A stretch of 64,000 bases of DNA. It comes from Thalassospira lucentensis. Its GTDB lineage: Bacteria > Pseudomonadota > Alphaproteobacteria > Rhodospirillales > Thalassospiraceae. Both the position numbers and the translations under genes were made by a program. A model generated the notes under the pieces. The model saw only the letters and a program-made list of their open reading frames with translations, did not search any database and was not told the origin of the DNA. Shown here piece by piece: positions 54,696 through 64,000 of this stretch (positions are counted from its first letter, which is position 1; each line of letters opens with the position of its first letter). The stretch is from the NCBI RefSeq assembly GCF_032921865.1, contig NZ_CP136684.1, forward strand, positions 1,408,501 through 1,472,500, in the 5' to 3' direction.

Positions 54696-55709
54696 ATTAT
54701 TATCGATCGGGAAAAGGACATTACTGCGAATGATCGCCAATGGCTTACCGATTACGGTAACGGCCAGTACCCCGATGCAACCGCAGCCGAAGCTGCCCTG
54801 CGCTTTGCCCGGCTAAATGATCCCGATCGCAACATTTCGGCCTATCTTGATTTGCTTGATAGGATTTCTGACGATGTCCATGACCGAATCGCCGCCCTAT
54901 GTGAAAAAGCCGGTGCGGATGATCAAAGCCATCCATCAGTCGATATTATCGTGCAGGCATTGCAGGACATTATTCCCGGCACTTATCAGTTTCAAGGCGA
55001 CGCGGAAAATTATGACGATATCGCCAATGCCGATCTGATGGCGGTCATTGATCGCAAACGTGGTTTGCCGGTTGCACTCGCCCTGCTTTACATACATGCG
55101 GTAAAGCGCTGCCAGATCGAGATTACCGGTATTGATTTTCCCGGTCATTTTCTTCTTCGCCTGCAATCTGGTGGTGCCCGAAAAATGATCGATCCGTTCC
55201 ACGGGGGCATTACGCTGGGATCGGCTGAACTGCGCGAATTGCTCAAAGCATTTCAGGGGCTGGACGCGGAATTGCAACCCGGCCATTACCGCGAAGCATC
55301 CGACATCGCAATATTGTTACGACTTCAAAACAACATAAAGGTTCGGGCGCTTCGGCAGGGCGAATTGGCCTTGGCAGCACGTGTTATCGACAGCAGCCTA
55401 CTGATCGCACCCGACCATGACGGGCTTTGGCATCAGCTCGGTGCGCTTTATGCCCGGTTGCATGAAGATGAAAAAGCACTCCATGCCTTCACACAGTTCG
55501 TTGGGCTGTGCAAGGACCCGATGCATCGGGCGCGGATCAGTGCCGTTATCGAAGAATTGCGTGATCGTCTCGGTCATGGAACTTCAAACCAAAAAAACGA
55601 TAGCAGGAACACGACGAATTCGGATGCACTGGTGCAACTGTATCCGGTTCGCCCGCAAAATGCGGACCACAAATATCCGTCAGACACCCCCGACCCCAGC
55701 CAGCCATAA
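54696..55709 (+). CDS. SirB1-like transglutaminase-fold/TPR protein, non-canonical start
   Basis: About 337 residues if started at ATT 54696. Conserved SirB1 sequence: 'PDATAAEAALRFARLNDPDRNISAYLDLLDRI', 'NYDDIANADLMAVIDRKRGLPVALALLYIHAVKR', 'GIDFPGHFLLRLQSGGARKMIDPFHGG', then TPR helices and a variable tail. In this frame no ATG, GTG or TTG occurs between the BON stop and a TTG at 54852, which is already inside the conserved region. GAGG at 54684-54687 is 8 bp before ATT 54696, making ATT (or the next ATT/ATC) the best start. A sequencing error is the alternative. Confidence 0.75.
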   Translation: MIIDREKDITANDRQWLTDYGNGQYPDATAAEAALRFARLNDPDRNISAYLDLLDRISDDVHDRIAALCEKAGADDQSHPSVDIIVQALQDIIPGTYQFQGDAENYDDIANADLMAVIDRKRGLPVALALLYIHAVKRCQIEITGIDFPGHFLLRLQSGGARKMIDPFHGGITLGSAELRELLKAFQGLDAELQPGHYREASDIAILLRLQNNIKVRALRQGELALAARVIDSSLLIAPDHDGLWHQLGALYARLHEDEKALHAFTQFVGLCKDPMHRARISAVIEELRDRLGHGTSNQKNDSRNTTNSDALVQLYPVRPQNADHKYPSDTPDPSQP

Positions 55710-56326
55710 GGCCCGATTTCACCTCTGAGATCACCTGAGGCTTACAGCGTTTCAAACATGTAAAACCTCAATATACGATTAGTCATAAAATCTTATATTG
55801 TGGATAATAGATATATTTAGAAACTCCTATATGAATACATAATAGTCTGTTTGAAGTTCTGACGAATTTGGGACTGCAGAAATCGTGAAATTAAGCCCAT
55901 TCAAACAATCCTGAATGTAGATTTTCACCCTAATTTTGCAGCTATAGACCTTCTCGCCTGTGTCATTCATCTAAGCGAAGCCATCGCGTGTCCGGACAGC
56001 CCAAAAGCCCGCTTTTCTGCGCGTTACAGAATCACACTCCCAATTCGGGCCAATTGATTTTTCAAAACTCGAAACAATTCCGATTGGCAAAGATCAAAAT
56101 TCTGTCCCATGACAACGAGAAAAACTACGAACGCAGTTTTTCTCGTTCTTAACGCAGGGTTAAAAGACCGGACACGAAACGGTCGCGATGCTTGCACCGG
56201 AATTTTCATTCTCTATACTCCGGCCAAACCATTTGGCCGGATATGGTATTGATCGCATGGCACTTTGATGGGCCTGCACTGTACCGGACTGCCCTCTATT
56301 CGAAAAAGCGCAGGAAATTCAAGTTC
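55710..56326. other. Long AT-rich gap before adenosine kinase
   Basis: 617 bp with no gene that I can support. The first 250 bp (about 55740-55960) are strongly AT-rich compared with flanking genes. A long hairpin lies at 56114-56147. The last 130 bp read as an in-frame extension of adenosine kinase to 56192, but it is not conserved-looking and is taken as leader. Confidence 0.6.
56114..56147. repeat. 13-bp perfect inverted repeat upstream of adenosine kinase
   Basis: AACGAGAAAAACT (56114-56126) and AGTTTTTCTCGTT (56135-56147) are exact reverse complements around an 8-base loop. The stem is AT-rich and not followed by a T run. It may be a leader or sRNA structure or a protein site. Confidence 0.6.
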
Positions 56327-57316
56327 ATGAGTGACACCAAATTCGACGTCGTCGGGATCGGCAATGCCATTGTCGACGTCCTTGCCCATTGCAAGGAAGA
56401 AGACCTTGGCCGTTTGAACCTCGTAAAGAACGCCATGACCCTGATCGATGCCGAAACTGCCGACAGCCTTTACGCCCAGATGGGCCCGGGCCTTGAAATG
56501 TCAGGTGGATCTGCGGGCAATACCATGGCAGGCATTGCTGCTCTTGGTGGCAAAGGTGCCTATATTGGTAAAGTACGTAACGATCAGCTTGGCGAAGTTT
56601 TCAGCCACGATATCCGCGCCATGGGGGTTTCCTTCAACTCGACCCCGGCCACATCCGGCTCACCGACGGCACGCTGCCTGATCTTCGTTACGCCGGACGG
56701 GCACCGCACCATGAACACCTTCCTCGGCGCATGCACGGAACTTGGTCCGGATGATATCGATGCCGAACTGATCGCATCGGCCAAGATTACCTATATGGAA
56801 GGTTATCTTTGGGATCGTCCGGAAGCCAAGGAAGCCTTTATCAAGGCAGCCAAGATTGCCCATGAAGCTGGCCGTCAGGTTTCAATCAGCCTGTCTGATT
56901 CCTTCTGCGTTGATCGCCATCGCAATTCATTCCGCGACCTAGTTCACAATCATATCGACGTGCTGTTTGCCAACGAAGACGAGATCAAATCGCTTTATGA
57001 AGTCGATACCTTTGAAGAGGCTCTCGCCGAAGTTCGCGTCCATTGCAAGGTCGCAGCCCTGACCCGCAGCGAAAAGGGTTCCGTCATCGTCTCGGGTGAC
57101 GAAGTCATCGAAGTCCATGCCGAACCGGTTGCCCATGTCGTCGATACCACTGGCGCAGGTGACCTTTTTGCATCGGGTTTCCTCTATGGCTACACCCGCG
57201 GTGATGATCTCGCGACCTGTGGTCGCCTCGGTTCGATCTCCGCAGCCGAGGTAATTTCACACATGGGCGCACGCCCGGATGCGGACCTCAAGGAACTGGT
57301 CGCAAAGACTCTTTGA
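56327..57316 (+). CDS. Adenosine kinase (PfkB family)
   Basis: 329 residues from the ATG at 56327 (AGGA upstream). 'FDVVGIGNAIVDVLAHC', 'MSGGSAGNTMAGIAALGGKGAYIGKVRNDQLGEVF', 'YMEGYLWDRPEAKEAF', 'FANEDEIKSLY' and the catalytic 'VVDTTGAGDLFASGFLYGYTRG' are PfkB/adenosine-kinase motifs. It phosphorylates adenosine to AMP in purine salvage. Single gene with its own terminator. Confidence 0.92.
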   Translation: MSDTKFDVVGIGNAIVDVLAHCKEEDLGRLNLVKNAMTLIDAETADSLYAQMGPGLEMSGGSAGNTMAGIAALGGKGAYIGKVRNDQLGEVFSHDIRAMGVSFNSTPATSGSPTARCLIFVTPDGHRTMNTFLGACTELGPDDIDAELIASAKITYMEGYLWDRPEAKEAFIKAAKIAHEAGRQVSISLSDSFCVDRHRNSFRDLVHNHIDVLFANEDEIKSLYEVDTFEEALAEVRVHCKVAALTRSEKGSVIVSGDEVIEVHAEPVAHVVDTTGAGDLFASGFLYGYTRGDDLATCGRLGSISAAEVISHMGARPDADLKELVAKTL

Positions 57317-57740
57317 TCATTGATCAGTCGGGCACGATAAAATTCACGGGACGGCAACATTTGATTGCTGTCCCGTTTTTTCTGCATCAATTGCCGGTAT
57401 TCTGCGGTTTTGCAATGCACACAAAGATTGACTTTCTCCAGTTAATGGCGCAAGAACCCGGCATTGCATAAAAATCAACCCCGCATGTCATGCACGAGGC
57501 TGGTCTTTCGCCTCGACATTGGCTATGACAGGGCGGCTTTCGAGCCAGGCTGCAATTTGTCTTTTGGGCCAGTAAACATTCAGCATGTTCTGCACGACGC
57601 AAATTGCGCGGGTTTGACCTTGCCGACCGAACGACATCGGTCTTAGGCGGCTGAATATCTACTGGCCTTGAAACTTTTACTGACCGATGCGCAAGGGACG
57701 TATCCCGGCGCGCGGCATTTTTATTCTGGAGTCCGCGCCA
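57317..57740 (+). other. typA upstream region
   Basis: 424 bp. After the adenosine kinase terminator the remaining 360 bp hold no gene that I recognise. The region next to typA includes GGAG at 57728-57731. No strong promoter could be assigned by eye. Confidence 0.5.
57347..57381 (+). terminator. Adenosine kinase terminator
   Basis: CGGGACGGCAA and TTGCTGTCCCG pair over 11 positions (one G-U) around a 7-base loop, followed by TTTTTT. Confidence 0.88.
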
Positions 57741-59561
57741 ATGAACTTGCGCAATATCGCCATTATCGCACACGTCGACCATGGCAAAACCACCCTCGTC
57801 GACGCGATGTTCCGTCAGTCCGGTGTTTATCGCGACAACCAGCGCGTTGATGAACGTGCGATGGACAGTAACGATCTGGAACGCGAACGCGGCATTACCA
57901 TCATGGCAAAGCCTACCGCAATTCAGTGGGGCGATACGCGTATCAATATCGTCGATACTCCGGGCCACGCCGATTTCGGTGGTGAAGTCGAACGTATCCT
58001 GTCGATGGTTGACGGTGTTGTTCTGTTGGTTGACTCGGCTGAAGGTCCGATGCCGCAGACCAAATTCGTTCTTGGCAAGGCCCTCAAACTCGGTCTGAAG
58101 CCAATCGTGATTATCAACAAGATCGACCGTCCGGACCAGCGCGCCGAAGAAGTTCTCGACGAGATTTTCGATCTGTTCGTTTCGCTTGAAGCCAACGACG
58201 AACAGCTCGACTTCCCGGTTCTGTACGCATCCGGTCGTGATGGCTGGGCTGCAGAAGCACCGGAAGGCCCGAAAGAGAACCTGACGCCGCTGATGAACCT
58301 GGTTCTGAACTATGTTCCGGCGCCGAAGGCGGAAGTTGACGCACCGTTCGCAATGATTGCAACCATGCTGCATGCTGACAACTTCCTTGGCCGTATCCTG
58401 ACTGGTCGTGTCGCGCAGGGTCGTGCAAAACTGAACATGCCGGTCAAGGTTCTGCGTGGTGATGGCACAGTCGAAACCGGTCGTCTTTCGAAACTGATGG
58501 GCTTCCGTGGCCTTGATCGTGTGCCGCAGGAAGAAGCTGTTGCCGGCGACATCATCGCGATTGCCGGCCTGACGGATGCCACCGTTGCCGACACCATCTG
58601 CTCGCCAGAAGTCACAAACCCGATCGCAAGCCAGCCGATTGATCCGCCGACCCTTGCGATGACCTTCTCGGTCAACAACTCGCCGCTTGCCGGTCAGGAA
58701 GGTGACAAGGTTACCTCGCGTATGATCCGTGCGCGTCTGGAACGTGAAGTCGAAGGCAACATCGCCATTCAGCTTTCCGAAACCGCCGACAAGGATGCCT
58801 TTGAGGTTGCCGGTCGTGGTGAACTTCAGCTTGGCGTTCTGATCGAAACCATGCGTCGCGAAGGCTATGAACTGTCGATCTCACGTCCGCGCGTTCTGAT
58901 CAAGGAGATCGACGGCGTCCTGTCCGAGCCGTTCGAAGAAGTCCAGGTCGATGTTGACGAAGAATTTGCCGGTGCCGTCGTTGAAAAGATGAGCCTGCGC
59001 AAAGCCGAAATGACCGACATGCGCTCAAGCGGTGGCGGCAAGACCCGTATCATGTTCCTCGCCCCGTCGCGTGGCCTGATCGGTTATCATGGTGAATTTC
59101 TGACCGATACCCGCGGTACCGGCGTGATGAACCGTGTGTTCCATTCCTACGGACCGGTCAAAGGCTCGATCGCTGGTCGTCGTAATGGCGTTCTGATCTC
59201 GAACGATCAGGGCGATGCGGTTGCCTATGCTCTTTGGGGTCTGGAAGATCGTGGTTCGATGTTCATCAATCCGGGCGAACGTGTCTATGAAGGCATGATC
59301 ATTGGCGAACACAACCGTAACAACGACCTTGAAGTCAACATTCTCAAGGGCAAAAAACTGACCAACGTCCGCGCATCGGGCAAGGATGATGCCATCACCC
59401 TGACCCCGCCACGTCGTATGTCGCTTGAAGAAGCGCTGGCTTATATCCAGAACGACGAACTGGTCGAAGTTACCCCGCAAAGCATCCGTATTCGCAAGCT
59501 GCACCTTGATCCGAACGTGCGCAAACGCGAAAGCCGCAAATCGGAATCCGAAACCGTCTAA
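57741..59561 (+). CDS. typA: Translational GTPase TypA/BipA
   Basis: 606 residues from the ATG at 57741 (GGAG upstream; the in-frame ATG at 57687 adds a non-conserved tail). G1 '[13 protein letters not shown]', G2 'ERGITI', G3 '[14 protein letters not shown]', G4 'NKIDRPDQR', then EF-G-like domains and the TypA-specific C-terminal domain ('[42 protein letters not shown]'). A ribosome-binding GTPase involved in ribosome assembly and stress. Confidence 0.98.
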   Translation: MNLRNIAIIAHVDHGKTTLVDAMFRQSGVYRDNQRVDERAMDSNDLERERGITIMAKPTAIQWGDTRINIVDTPGHADFGGEVERILSMVDGVVLLVDSAEGPMPQTKFVLGKALKLGLKPIVIINKIDRPDQRAEEVLDEIFDLFVSLEANDEQLDFPVLYASGRDGWAAEAPEGPKENLTPLMNLVLNYVPAPKAEVDAPFAMIATMLHADNFLGRILTGRVAQGRAKLNMPVKVLRGDGTVETGRLSKLMGFRGLDRVPQEEAVAGDIIAIAGLTDATVADTICSPEVTNPIASQPIDPPTLAMTFSVNNSPLAGQEGDKVTSRMIRARLEREVEGNIAIQLSETADKDAFEVAGRGELQLGVLIETMRREGYELSISRPRVLIKEIDGVLSEPFEEVQVDVDEEFAGAVVEKMSLRKAEMTDMRSSGGGKTRIMFLAPSRGLIGYHGEFLTDTRGTGVMNRVFHSYGPVKGSIAGRRNGVLISNDQGDAVAYALWGLEDRGSMFINPGERVYEGMIIGEHNRNNDLEVNILKGKKLTNVRASGKDDAITLTPPRRMSLEEALAYIQNDELVEVTPQSIRIRKLHLDPNVRKRESRKSESETV

Positions 59562-59581
59562 TCCGGTTTGTATCCAGATTG

Positions 59582-59612
59582 AAAAAGCCGACCCGCTTGG
59601 GTCGGCTTTTTT
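59582..59612 (+). terminator. typA terminator
   Basis: AAAAAGCCGACCC and GGGTCGGCTTTTT form a perfect 13-bp stem with loop GCTT, followed by TTGTTTTTCC. Confidence 0.92.
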
Positions 59613-59706
59613 GTTTTTCCTCATATATTTGGCGCCAAGCGTTTCGGCATTCCTTAACCTGTTTTCCCTACCTTCAGACAAGGTGGCACTTAGACTGGGG
59701 AAATCC

Positions 59707-61272
59707 ATGCACAACACCGCTTTGCGCAGTTGGGGTGATTCATTTCGCGCCTTTATCCATCCGCGCGTCATCACCATGCTGTTCATGGGCTTGTCAGCCG
59801 GGATTCCAATCCTGCTGATATTTTCCACCCTGTCGATCTGGTTGCGAGAAGCCGGGGTAGAACGTTCAACCGTCACTTATTTCAGTTGGGCGGCCCTTGG
59901 CTATTCCTTCAAATTTGTCTGGGCGCCGCTAATTGACCGGCTACCATTCCCTATTTTGTACGGAGTTCTGGGCCGCCGGCGAAGCTGGCTGATTGCTGCC
60001 CAATGCGCCATCATAAGTGCCATCCTTTGGATGGGCTTTACCGATCCGGCCCAAAACCTGACCATCATGGCCTTTGCTGCCGTTGCGCTTGGCTTTGCAT
60101 CTGCAACACAGGATATCGTAATTGACGCTTATCGTATCGAGGCCGCAGACACTGACCTGCAAGCCATGATGAGTTCTGCCTATATCGGTGGCTACCGTAT
60201 TGGGATGATTGTTGCCGGTGCCGGCGCATTGACCATTGCCGGGTTATTCGAGGCCGAAGGCAGTTATGAACCGTTGGCCTGGACAATTGCCTATGGCTGC
60301 ATGGCACTCGCGATGGGGATCGGCGTGATCACCACCTTGCTCATTCGCGAACCCGCCGTAAATCGCACTGACAGCAAGTATTTTCATAGAACATCCGATT
60401 ACGGCCGTTTCCTTTTGATGTTTGTGCTGACCGTGATCGCCTTCATCATCGCCAACATCTATGCCAGCGATCTGACCGATCCGTTGAAAACAGCTTTGGT
60501 TGAAAACGGAATGATCGACGAGCTGGCTAGTTTCATCGCAGGATTTCTCAAACTTGCTATCTCGGTCGCTGCCGCGATCCTTGTCGCATGGCTTACCACC
60601 AGTATCGGCTTAACCCCAACCGGTATGGTTCAGGAAACCTATATCGCGCCGGTCAAGGATTTTATCGACCGCTATGGCAAAGCCGCGATAGTTGTTCTGG
60701 CCCTTATTGGCCTCTATCGGATTGCCGATATCGTTATGGGGGTCATGGCCAATGTTTTCTATACCGATCTGGGGTTTTCCAAGGAAGAAATCGCGGCTGT
60801 TTCCAAAACATTTGGCCTGTTCATGACGATTGCCGGCAGCTTCCTTGGCGGCCTACTTTCGGTTCGCTACGGGGTCGTGCGTATCCTGTTCCTTGGTGCA
60901 CTTCTGTCAGCCATAACCAACATCCTGTTCGCCGTTATGGCGCATCTGGGTCCTAACACCGTCATGTTTGCCGGTGTAATCATGGCAGACAACCTGTCAG
61001 GTGGTCTGGCAACTGCAGCCTTCATAGCCTACCTCTCTGGCCTGACCAATATTTCCTTTACCGCCATGCAATATGCGATCTTCAGCTCGATCATGACGCT
61101 CTTTCCCAAGATCCTTGCCGGATTCTCCGGCACTGTGGTCGATGCAGTCGGTTATAGCTGGTTCTTTGTAGGCACAGCCTTGATTGGCGTTCCTGTGCTG
61201 TATCTGGTGGTTCTGGCCAGTCGCATGACTGCGCTCAATGCAGCGGAAAAACCCGAACCAAAGCCAAAATAG
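59707..61272 (+). CDS. AmpG-like MFS permease
   Basis: 521 residues from the ATG at 59707; a longer reading back into typA is not plausible. Twelve or more helices, with 'FMGLSAGIPILLIFSTLSIWLREAGVERSTVTYFSWAALGYSFKFVWAPLIDR' and 'ATQDIVIDAYRIEAAD' typical of AmpG. AmpG imports GlcNAc-anhydromuropeptides for cell-wall recycling. A central insert of about 80 residues between helices 6 and 7 includes an extra hydrophobic segment. No ampD or beta-lactamase gene is nearby. Confidence 0.9.
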   Translation: MHNTALRSWGDSFRAFIHPRVITMLFMGLSAGIPILLIFSTLSIWLREAGVERSTVTYFSWAALGYSFKFVWAPLIDRLPFPILYGVLGRRRSWLIAAQCAIISAILWMGFTDPAQNLTIMAFAAVALGFASATQDIVIDAYRIEAADTDLQAMMSSAYIGGYRIGMIVAGAGALTIAGLFEAEGSYEPLAWTIAYGCMALAMGIGVITTLLIREPAVNRTDSKYFHRTSDYGRFLLMFVLTVIAFIIANIYASDLTDPLKTALVENGMIDELASFIAGFLKLAISVAAAILVAWLTTSIGLTPTGMVQETYIAPVKDFIDRYGKAAIVVLALIGLYRIADIVMGVMANVFYTDLGFSKEEIAAVSKTFGLFMTIAGSFLGGLLSVRYGVVRILFLGALLSAITNILFAVMAHLGPNTVMFAGVIMADNLSGGLATAAFIAYLSGLTNISFTAMQYAIFSSIMTLFPKILAGFSGTVVDAVGYSWFFVGTALIGVPVLYLVVLASRMTALNAAEKPEPKPK

Positions 61273-61309
61273 ACCACAGGTGCCGTACGCCCCTTTGTTC
61301 AGAAAAAGT

Positions 61310-61344
61310 AAAGCCGGGCACCGTTAAGACGGTGCCCGGCTTTT
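61310..61344. terminator. Terminator between the ampG-like gene and ptsN
   Basis: AAAGCCGGGCACCGT and ACGGTGCCCGGCTTT form a perfect 15-bp stem with loop TAAG and a following T. Minus-strand continuation CTTTTTCTG allows it to serve the convergent ptsN transcript too. Confidence 0.9.
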
Positions 61345-61388
61345 GATATCTTGCTATTTGCCGAACTTGCACCCGGTCAATTGCGCGT

Positions 61389-61898
61389 TCAAGCGGCCTG
61401 TTCGGCCTCATCCTGGGTCAGCAGTGCATAGATCGCATCGGCTGAACCAGCGCCGCGCAACTTGTCGCACATACCCTGATTACGCAGCAGACGGGAAATC
61501 CGCGCCAGTGCCTTCAGATGGTCGGCACCGGCTTCTTCCGGTGCTATCAACATGCAGAACAAATCGACAGGATGTTCGTCAACGGCATCGAACTCGATCG
61601 GGTTTTGCGCACGCGCAAAGATCATGTGTAATCGGTCGAGATCAGCCAGCTTGCCATGCGGAATCGCGACGCCGCCACCTACGCCGGTGCTGCCAAGTTT
61701 CTCGCGATCAAGCAGAACGGAAAAAATTTCGCCTGCTTCACGCCCGGTAACTTCCGCTGCCTTTTCGGCAAGTTCCTCAAGGACAGCTTTTTTCGCGCCG
61801 GACCGCAAGGCCGGTATCACCCCCGAAGGGGAAAGTATCGATGATATGTCCATTTTTCGCGTTGCGTTGTTTGGCTCGGAAGAATCTGTATCCGTCAC
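61389..61898 (-). CDS. ptsN: PTS IIA-like nitrogen regulatory protein
   Basis: 169 residues from a GTG at 61898 that overlaps the hpf stop (GTGA) with AGGAGG upstream; an ATG at 61853 is an alternative. EIIA-Ntr domain with phosphorylated His in 'GGGVAIPHGKLADLDRL' and 'VDLFCMLIAPEEAGADHLKALARISRLLRN'. Part of the nitrogen PTS, which takes phosphate from PtsP and NPr and regulates potassium and nitrogen metabolism. Classic position after hpf and rpoN. Confidence 0.96.
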   Translation of the reverse strand: MTDTDSSEPNNATRKMDISSILSPSGVIPALRSGAKKAVLEELAEKAAEVTGREAGEIFSVLLDREKLGSTGVGGGVAIPHGKLADLDRLHMIFARAQNPIEFDAVDEHPVDLFCMLIAPEEAGADHLKALARISRLLRNQGMCDKLRGAGSADAIYALLTQDEAEQAA

Positions 61899-62494
61899 GC
61901 TGCACCAGCCTCCTTATCGGATGGGTCAAGCCACCCGATATTGCCGTCAGCACGACGATATACAACATTCAATCCGCCATGTTTGCCATTCCGGAACATA
62001 AGCGCCGGAATGTCCCCCAAGTCGAGCCGCATAACAGCTTCTCCGACAGAGAGCGTGTCAATGCGATCCGGTGTTTCAGCGACGATCACCGGCTCAAAGC
62101 CGTTGAGATGTTCGTCCTCTGAATGGTCTTCATCTTCCTGTGCGATCACATAATGTGTCGCATCAATTCTTGCCTGCTCATACTGATCACGGTTGGCATT
62201 GTGGTGATCACGCAATCGCCGCTTGTAACGTCGCAACTGTTTGGCGACGCGATCACAGGCAGAATCGAAAGCAGGATACACCTCATTCGCCGATGCCTTC
62301 GCCTGAACCAACATGCCTTTGCCGACATGGACCGATATCTGCGCAATATAGAGATGAGCCTGTTTGGTGATGGTCACCGTGGCTTCGATCGCGTGATCGA
62401 AATATTTCTCTACCGCAGGGTCCAACGTCTCGACGACGTGTTGACGGAGTGCGTTACCAACGTCGAGTTGTTTACCAATAACCGTAATTTGCAT
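61895..62494 (-). CDS. hpf: Long-form ribosome hibernation promoting factor
   Basis: 199 residues from the ATG at 62494 (MQITVIGKQLDVGNALRQHV). N-terminal S30AE domain (about 1-105) and a C-terminal dimerisation domain ('IVAETPDRIDTLSVGEAVMRLDLGDIPALMFRNGKHGGLNVVYRRADGNIGWLDP'), the arrangement of long HPF that joins 70S ribosomes into 100S dimers. Coupled to ptsN. Confidence 0.96.
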   Translation of the reverse strand: MQITVIGKQLDVGNALRQHVVETLDPAVEKYFDHAIEATVTITKQAHLYIAQISVHVGKGMLVQAKASANEVYPAFDSACDRVAKQLRRYKRRLRDHHNANRDQYEQARIDATHYVIAQEDEDHSEDEHLNGFEPVIVAETPDRIDTLSVGEAVMRLDLGDIPALMFRNGKHGGLNVVYRRADGNIGWLDPSDKEAGAA

Positions 62495-62566
62495 GGATCG
62501 CCTATCCCCAGTTGAGTGACTTCCCAGTACATATGGACCTTCAGTGCCCCTCAATCAGGAGGCCGC

Positions 62567-62595
62567 ACCATATTCCCTCGTTAATGCCAAGTCAA
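62567..62595 (-). promoter_or_regulatory. Sigma-70-like promoter of hpf-ptsN
   Basis: On the minus strand TTGACT and TATGGT are separated by exactly 17 bp. The -10 lies about 70 bp before the hpf ATG. Further upstream, ATACC-TTAG-GGTAT (62623-62636) is a small inverted repeat that could be a regulatory site. Confidence 0.6.
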
Positions 62596-62656
62596 CATTT
62601 GGGTATTATTGGTTAATATACAATACCTTAGGGTATATTTTGCAGTGTTTGACCGG

Positions 62657-64000
62657 CTAGGAAACCCGCGACTTTTTTTCGCGCCGTCGCTGGACCGACG
62701 AGGGAATTCTCATCGCTTCGCGGTATTTTGCCACTGTTCGGCGGGCGATGTCGATCCCTTCCTTTTGAAGCAGCTCGACAAGTTTGTCATCGGACAAAAT
62801 CTTTTTCGGATCTTCCCCATCTATCAATGACTTGATGCGATGTCGAACAGATTCAGAAGAATGCGCATCCCCCCCGTCCGCAGACGAAATTGCAGTGGTG
62901 AAAAAATATTTCAATTCATAAACGCCACGCGGGGTCGCCATAAACTTGCCGTTGGTCACCCGTGATACCGTGCTTTCGTGCATCCCGATTGCTTCGGCGA
63001 TGTCGCGCAGGATCAGCGGACGCAGATGCGATACGCCGTGATTGAAGAATCCGTCCTGCTGGCGCACGATCTCACTTGCGACCTTCATGATCGTAGTTGC
63101 ACGTTGATGCAGGGCCTTTACCAGCCAGTTCGCATTCTGGAGCTTCTCGCTCAGGAAGCTGCGTTCCTCTCGGTTCCGCACCCCCTGCCCAATCTGTACG
63201 GCGTAATCCTCATTCACCAGAACACGCGGCAATGCCTCGCTGTTTAGTTCCAGATGCCAGTCGCCATTTCCGGCCGCACGCATCAAAACATCCGGGATTA
63301 CCGGCGTTGCCGGTTCCCCATCAGCTGTTCGCCCCGGACGCGGGTCAAGTGTCCGGATTTCGGCAATCATATCCGCAAGATCGTCAGCATCGACCCCGCA
63401 AATCCGGCGCAGACGATCAAATTCACGCCGGGCCAGCAGATCCAGATTAGCAAGCAAAGCCGACATTGCCGGATCGAACCGGTTACGTTCACGGAGTTGC
63501 AACTCAAGGCATTCTGAAAGGTTACGGGCAAATATGCCGACCGGCTCGAATCCCTGCATGGCTGCGAGCACACGCAACACATCCTTCATATCGCATTCAA
63601 GGGACTCGGCAACTTCTTCCAGTGGCCCTGCCACATAACCGCTTTCATCAAGCATATCGATCAGATAACTGCCGATCATGCGTGATACGGGATCGGCAAA
63701 GGCAATGTTGAGCTGATCATCAAGCAACTGTCTCAGGGTCGCCTGATCGGCCAGAGTCTGTTCAAGCCCTGGTAAATCTTCGCTACTGCCGCCACCTGTT
63801 CCACCGCTGTAAGGTGCCGAATAATCACGATTTCCGGCAACAGGGGAACCATCAGAGCTGATATCACCTTCGCCATTATAAAGGGCGTCCGGGGCACAAT
63901 CGAGCGGACCGGAATCGCCGTCACTCATGGTTTCACTGGATGTCAGCCGGTCGGTACCGAAACGGTCCTCGCGATCCGAAAAATCATCGTTTGTACGGGA
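62657..64000 (-). CDS. rpoN: RNA polymerase sigma-54 factor (N-terminus beyond window)
   Basis: About 447 residues visible, open to the window edge; the in-frame ATG at 63928 is internal. An acidic region II (Asp/Glu/Gly-rich) leads into the core-binding domain ('LPGLEQTLADQATLRQLLDDQLNIAFADP', 'IGSYLIDMLDESGYV') and the DNA-binding part: HTH 'LILRDIAEAIGMHESTVSRVTNGKFMATPRG' and the RpoN box 'ARRTVAKYRE'. Region I, which contacts activators and the -12 element, lies outside. It directs transcription of nitrogen and other enhancer-dependent genes. Confidence 0.98.
   Translation of the reverse strand, partial: SRTNDDFSDREDRFGTDRLTSSETMSDGDSGPLDCAPDALYNGEGDISSDGSPVAGNRDYSAPYSGGTGGGSSEDLPGLEQTLADQATLRQLLDDQLNIAFADPVSRMIGSYLIDMLDESGYVAGPLEEVAESLECDMKDVLRVLAAMQGFEPVGIFARNLSECLELQLRERNRFDPAMSALLANLDLLARREFDRLRRICGVDADDLADMIAEIRTLDPRPGRTADGEPATPVIPDVLMRAAGNGDWHLELNSEALPRVLVNEDYAVQIGQGVRNREERSFLSEKLQNANWLVKALHQRATTIMKVASEIVRQQDGFFNHGVSHLRPLILRDIAEAIGMHESTVSRVTNGKFMATPRGVYELKYFFTTAISSADGGDAHSSESVRHRIKSLIDGEDPKKILSDDKLVELLQKEGIDIARRTVAKYREAMRIPSSVQRRREKKSRVS

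Noticed and set aside
57387..58373. 328-codon minus-strand reading frame opposite typA
   Set aside because: It is antisense to the highly conserved TypA coding sequence, has no recognisable domain and reflects codon bias of the real gene.

Overview
The window looks like chromosomal DNA of an alphaproteobacterium, most likely a marine Rhodospirillales member close to Thalassospira. This is inference from moderate GC, a large outfit of tripartite tricarboxylate (TTT) transporters and sensory proteins, and gene orders such as trpB-trpA-accD-folC, dnaK-dnaJ, rsmI-yraN and rpoN-hpf-ptsN. No phage, insertion sequence or CRISPR array was seen. The rpoN gene and the first LysR gene run off the window ends.

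Region 1 (1-8.1 kb): a LysR/pirin/DoxX unit, then a dense signalling cluster. It holds a REC-HDOD regulator, a membrane histidine kinase, a cysteine-free periplasmic protein of the molybdopterin-oxidoreductase fold overlapping the kinase gene, a REC-EAL regulator with lost catalytic residues, and a REC-LuxR regulator.

Region 2 (8.1-28.2 kb): a carboxylate uptake and catabolism island. TctDE-type two-component genes sit beside an orphan periplasmic binding protein. A CoA-transferase/citryl-CoA-lyase-like operon is divergent from its likely IclR regulator. A TTT operon (tctCBA) continues into a chemoreceptor and an AbrB-type membrane protein. A second tctCBA operon is followed by an AEC permease, a NIPSNAP protein, a FadR-type GntR regulator and a thiamine-diphosphate enzyme. 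An identical 13-bp palindrome lies upstream of both the second tctC and the GntR gene, tying these into one probable regulon.

Region 3 (28.2-33.5 kb): an MTA/SAH nucleosidase, tRNA-Arg(CCG), a membrane class III cyclase with changed active-site residues, a lipoprotein hydrolase, an ABC ATPase without its permease, and a 59-residue zinc-ribbon protein.

Region 4 (33.6-49.8 kb): mostly housekeeping: trpBA, accD, folC, polA, dapB, an aldo/keto reductase with a divergent LysR, dnaJ, dnaK (heat-shock-like promoter), DUF2244, nth.

Region 5 (49.8-64 kb): lpoA-like lipoprotein and rsmI with overlapping divergent 5' ends, yraN, a DUF2000/AraC pair, BON lipoprotein, a SirB1-like protein that seems to lack a usual start codon, adenosine kinase, typA, an AmpG-like permease and the rpoN-hpf-ptsN nitrogen-PTS cluster. 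Several intrinsic terminators separate the units.
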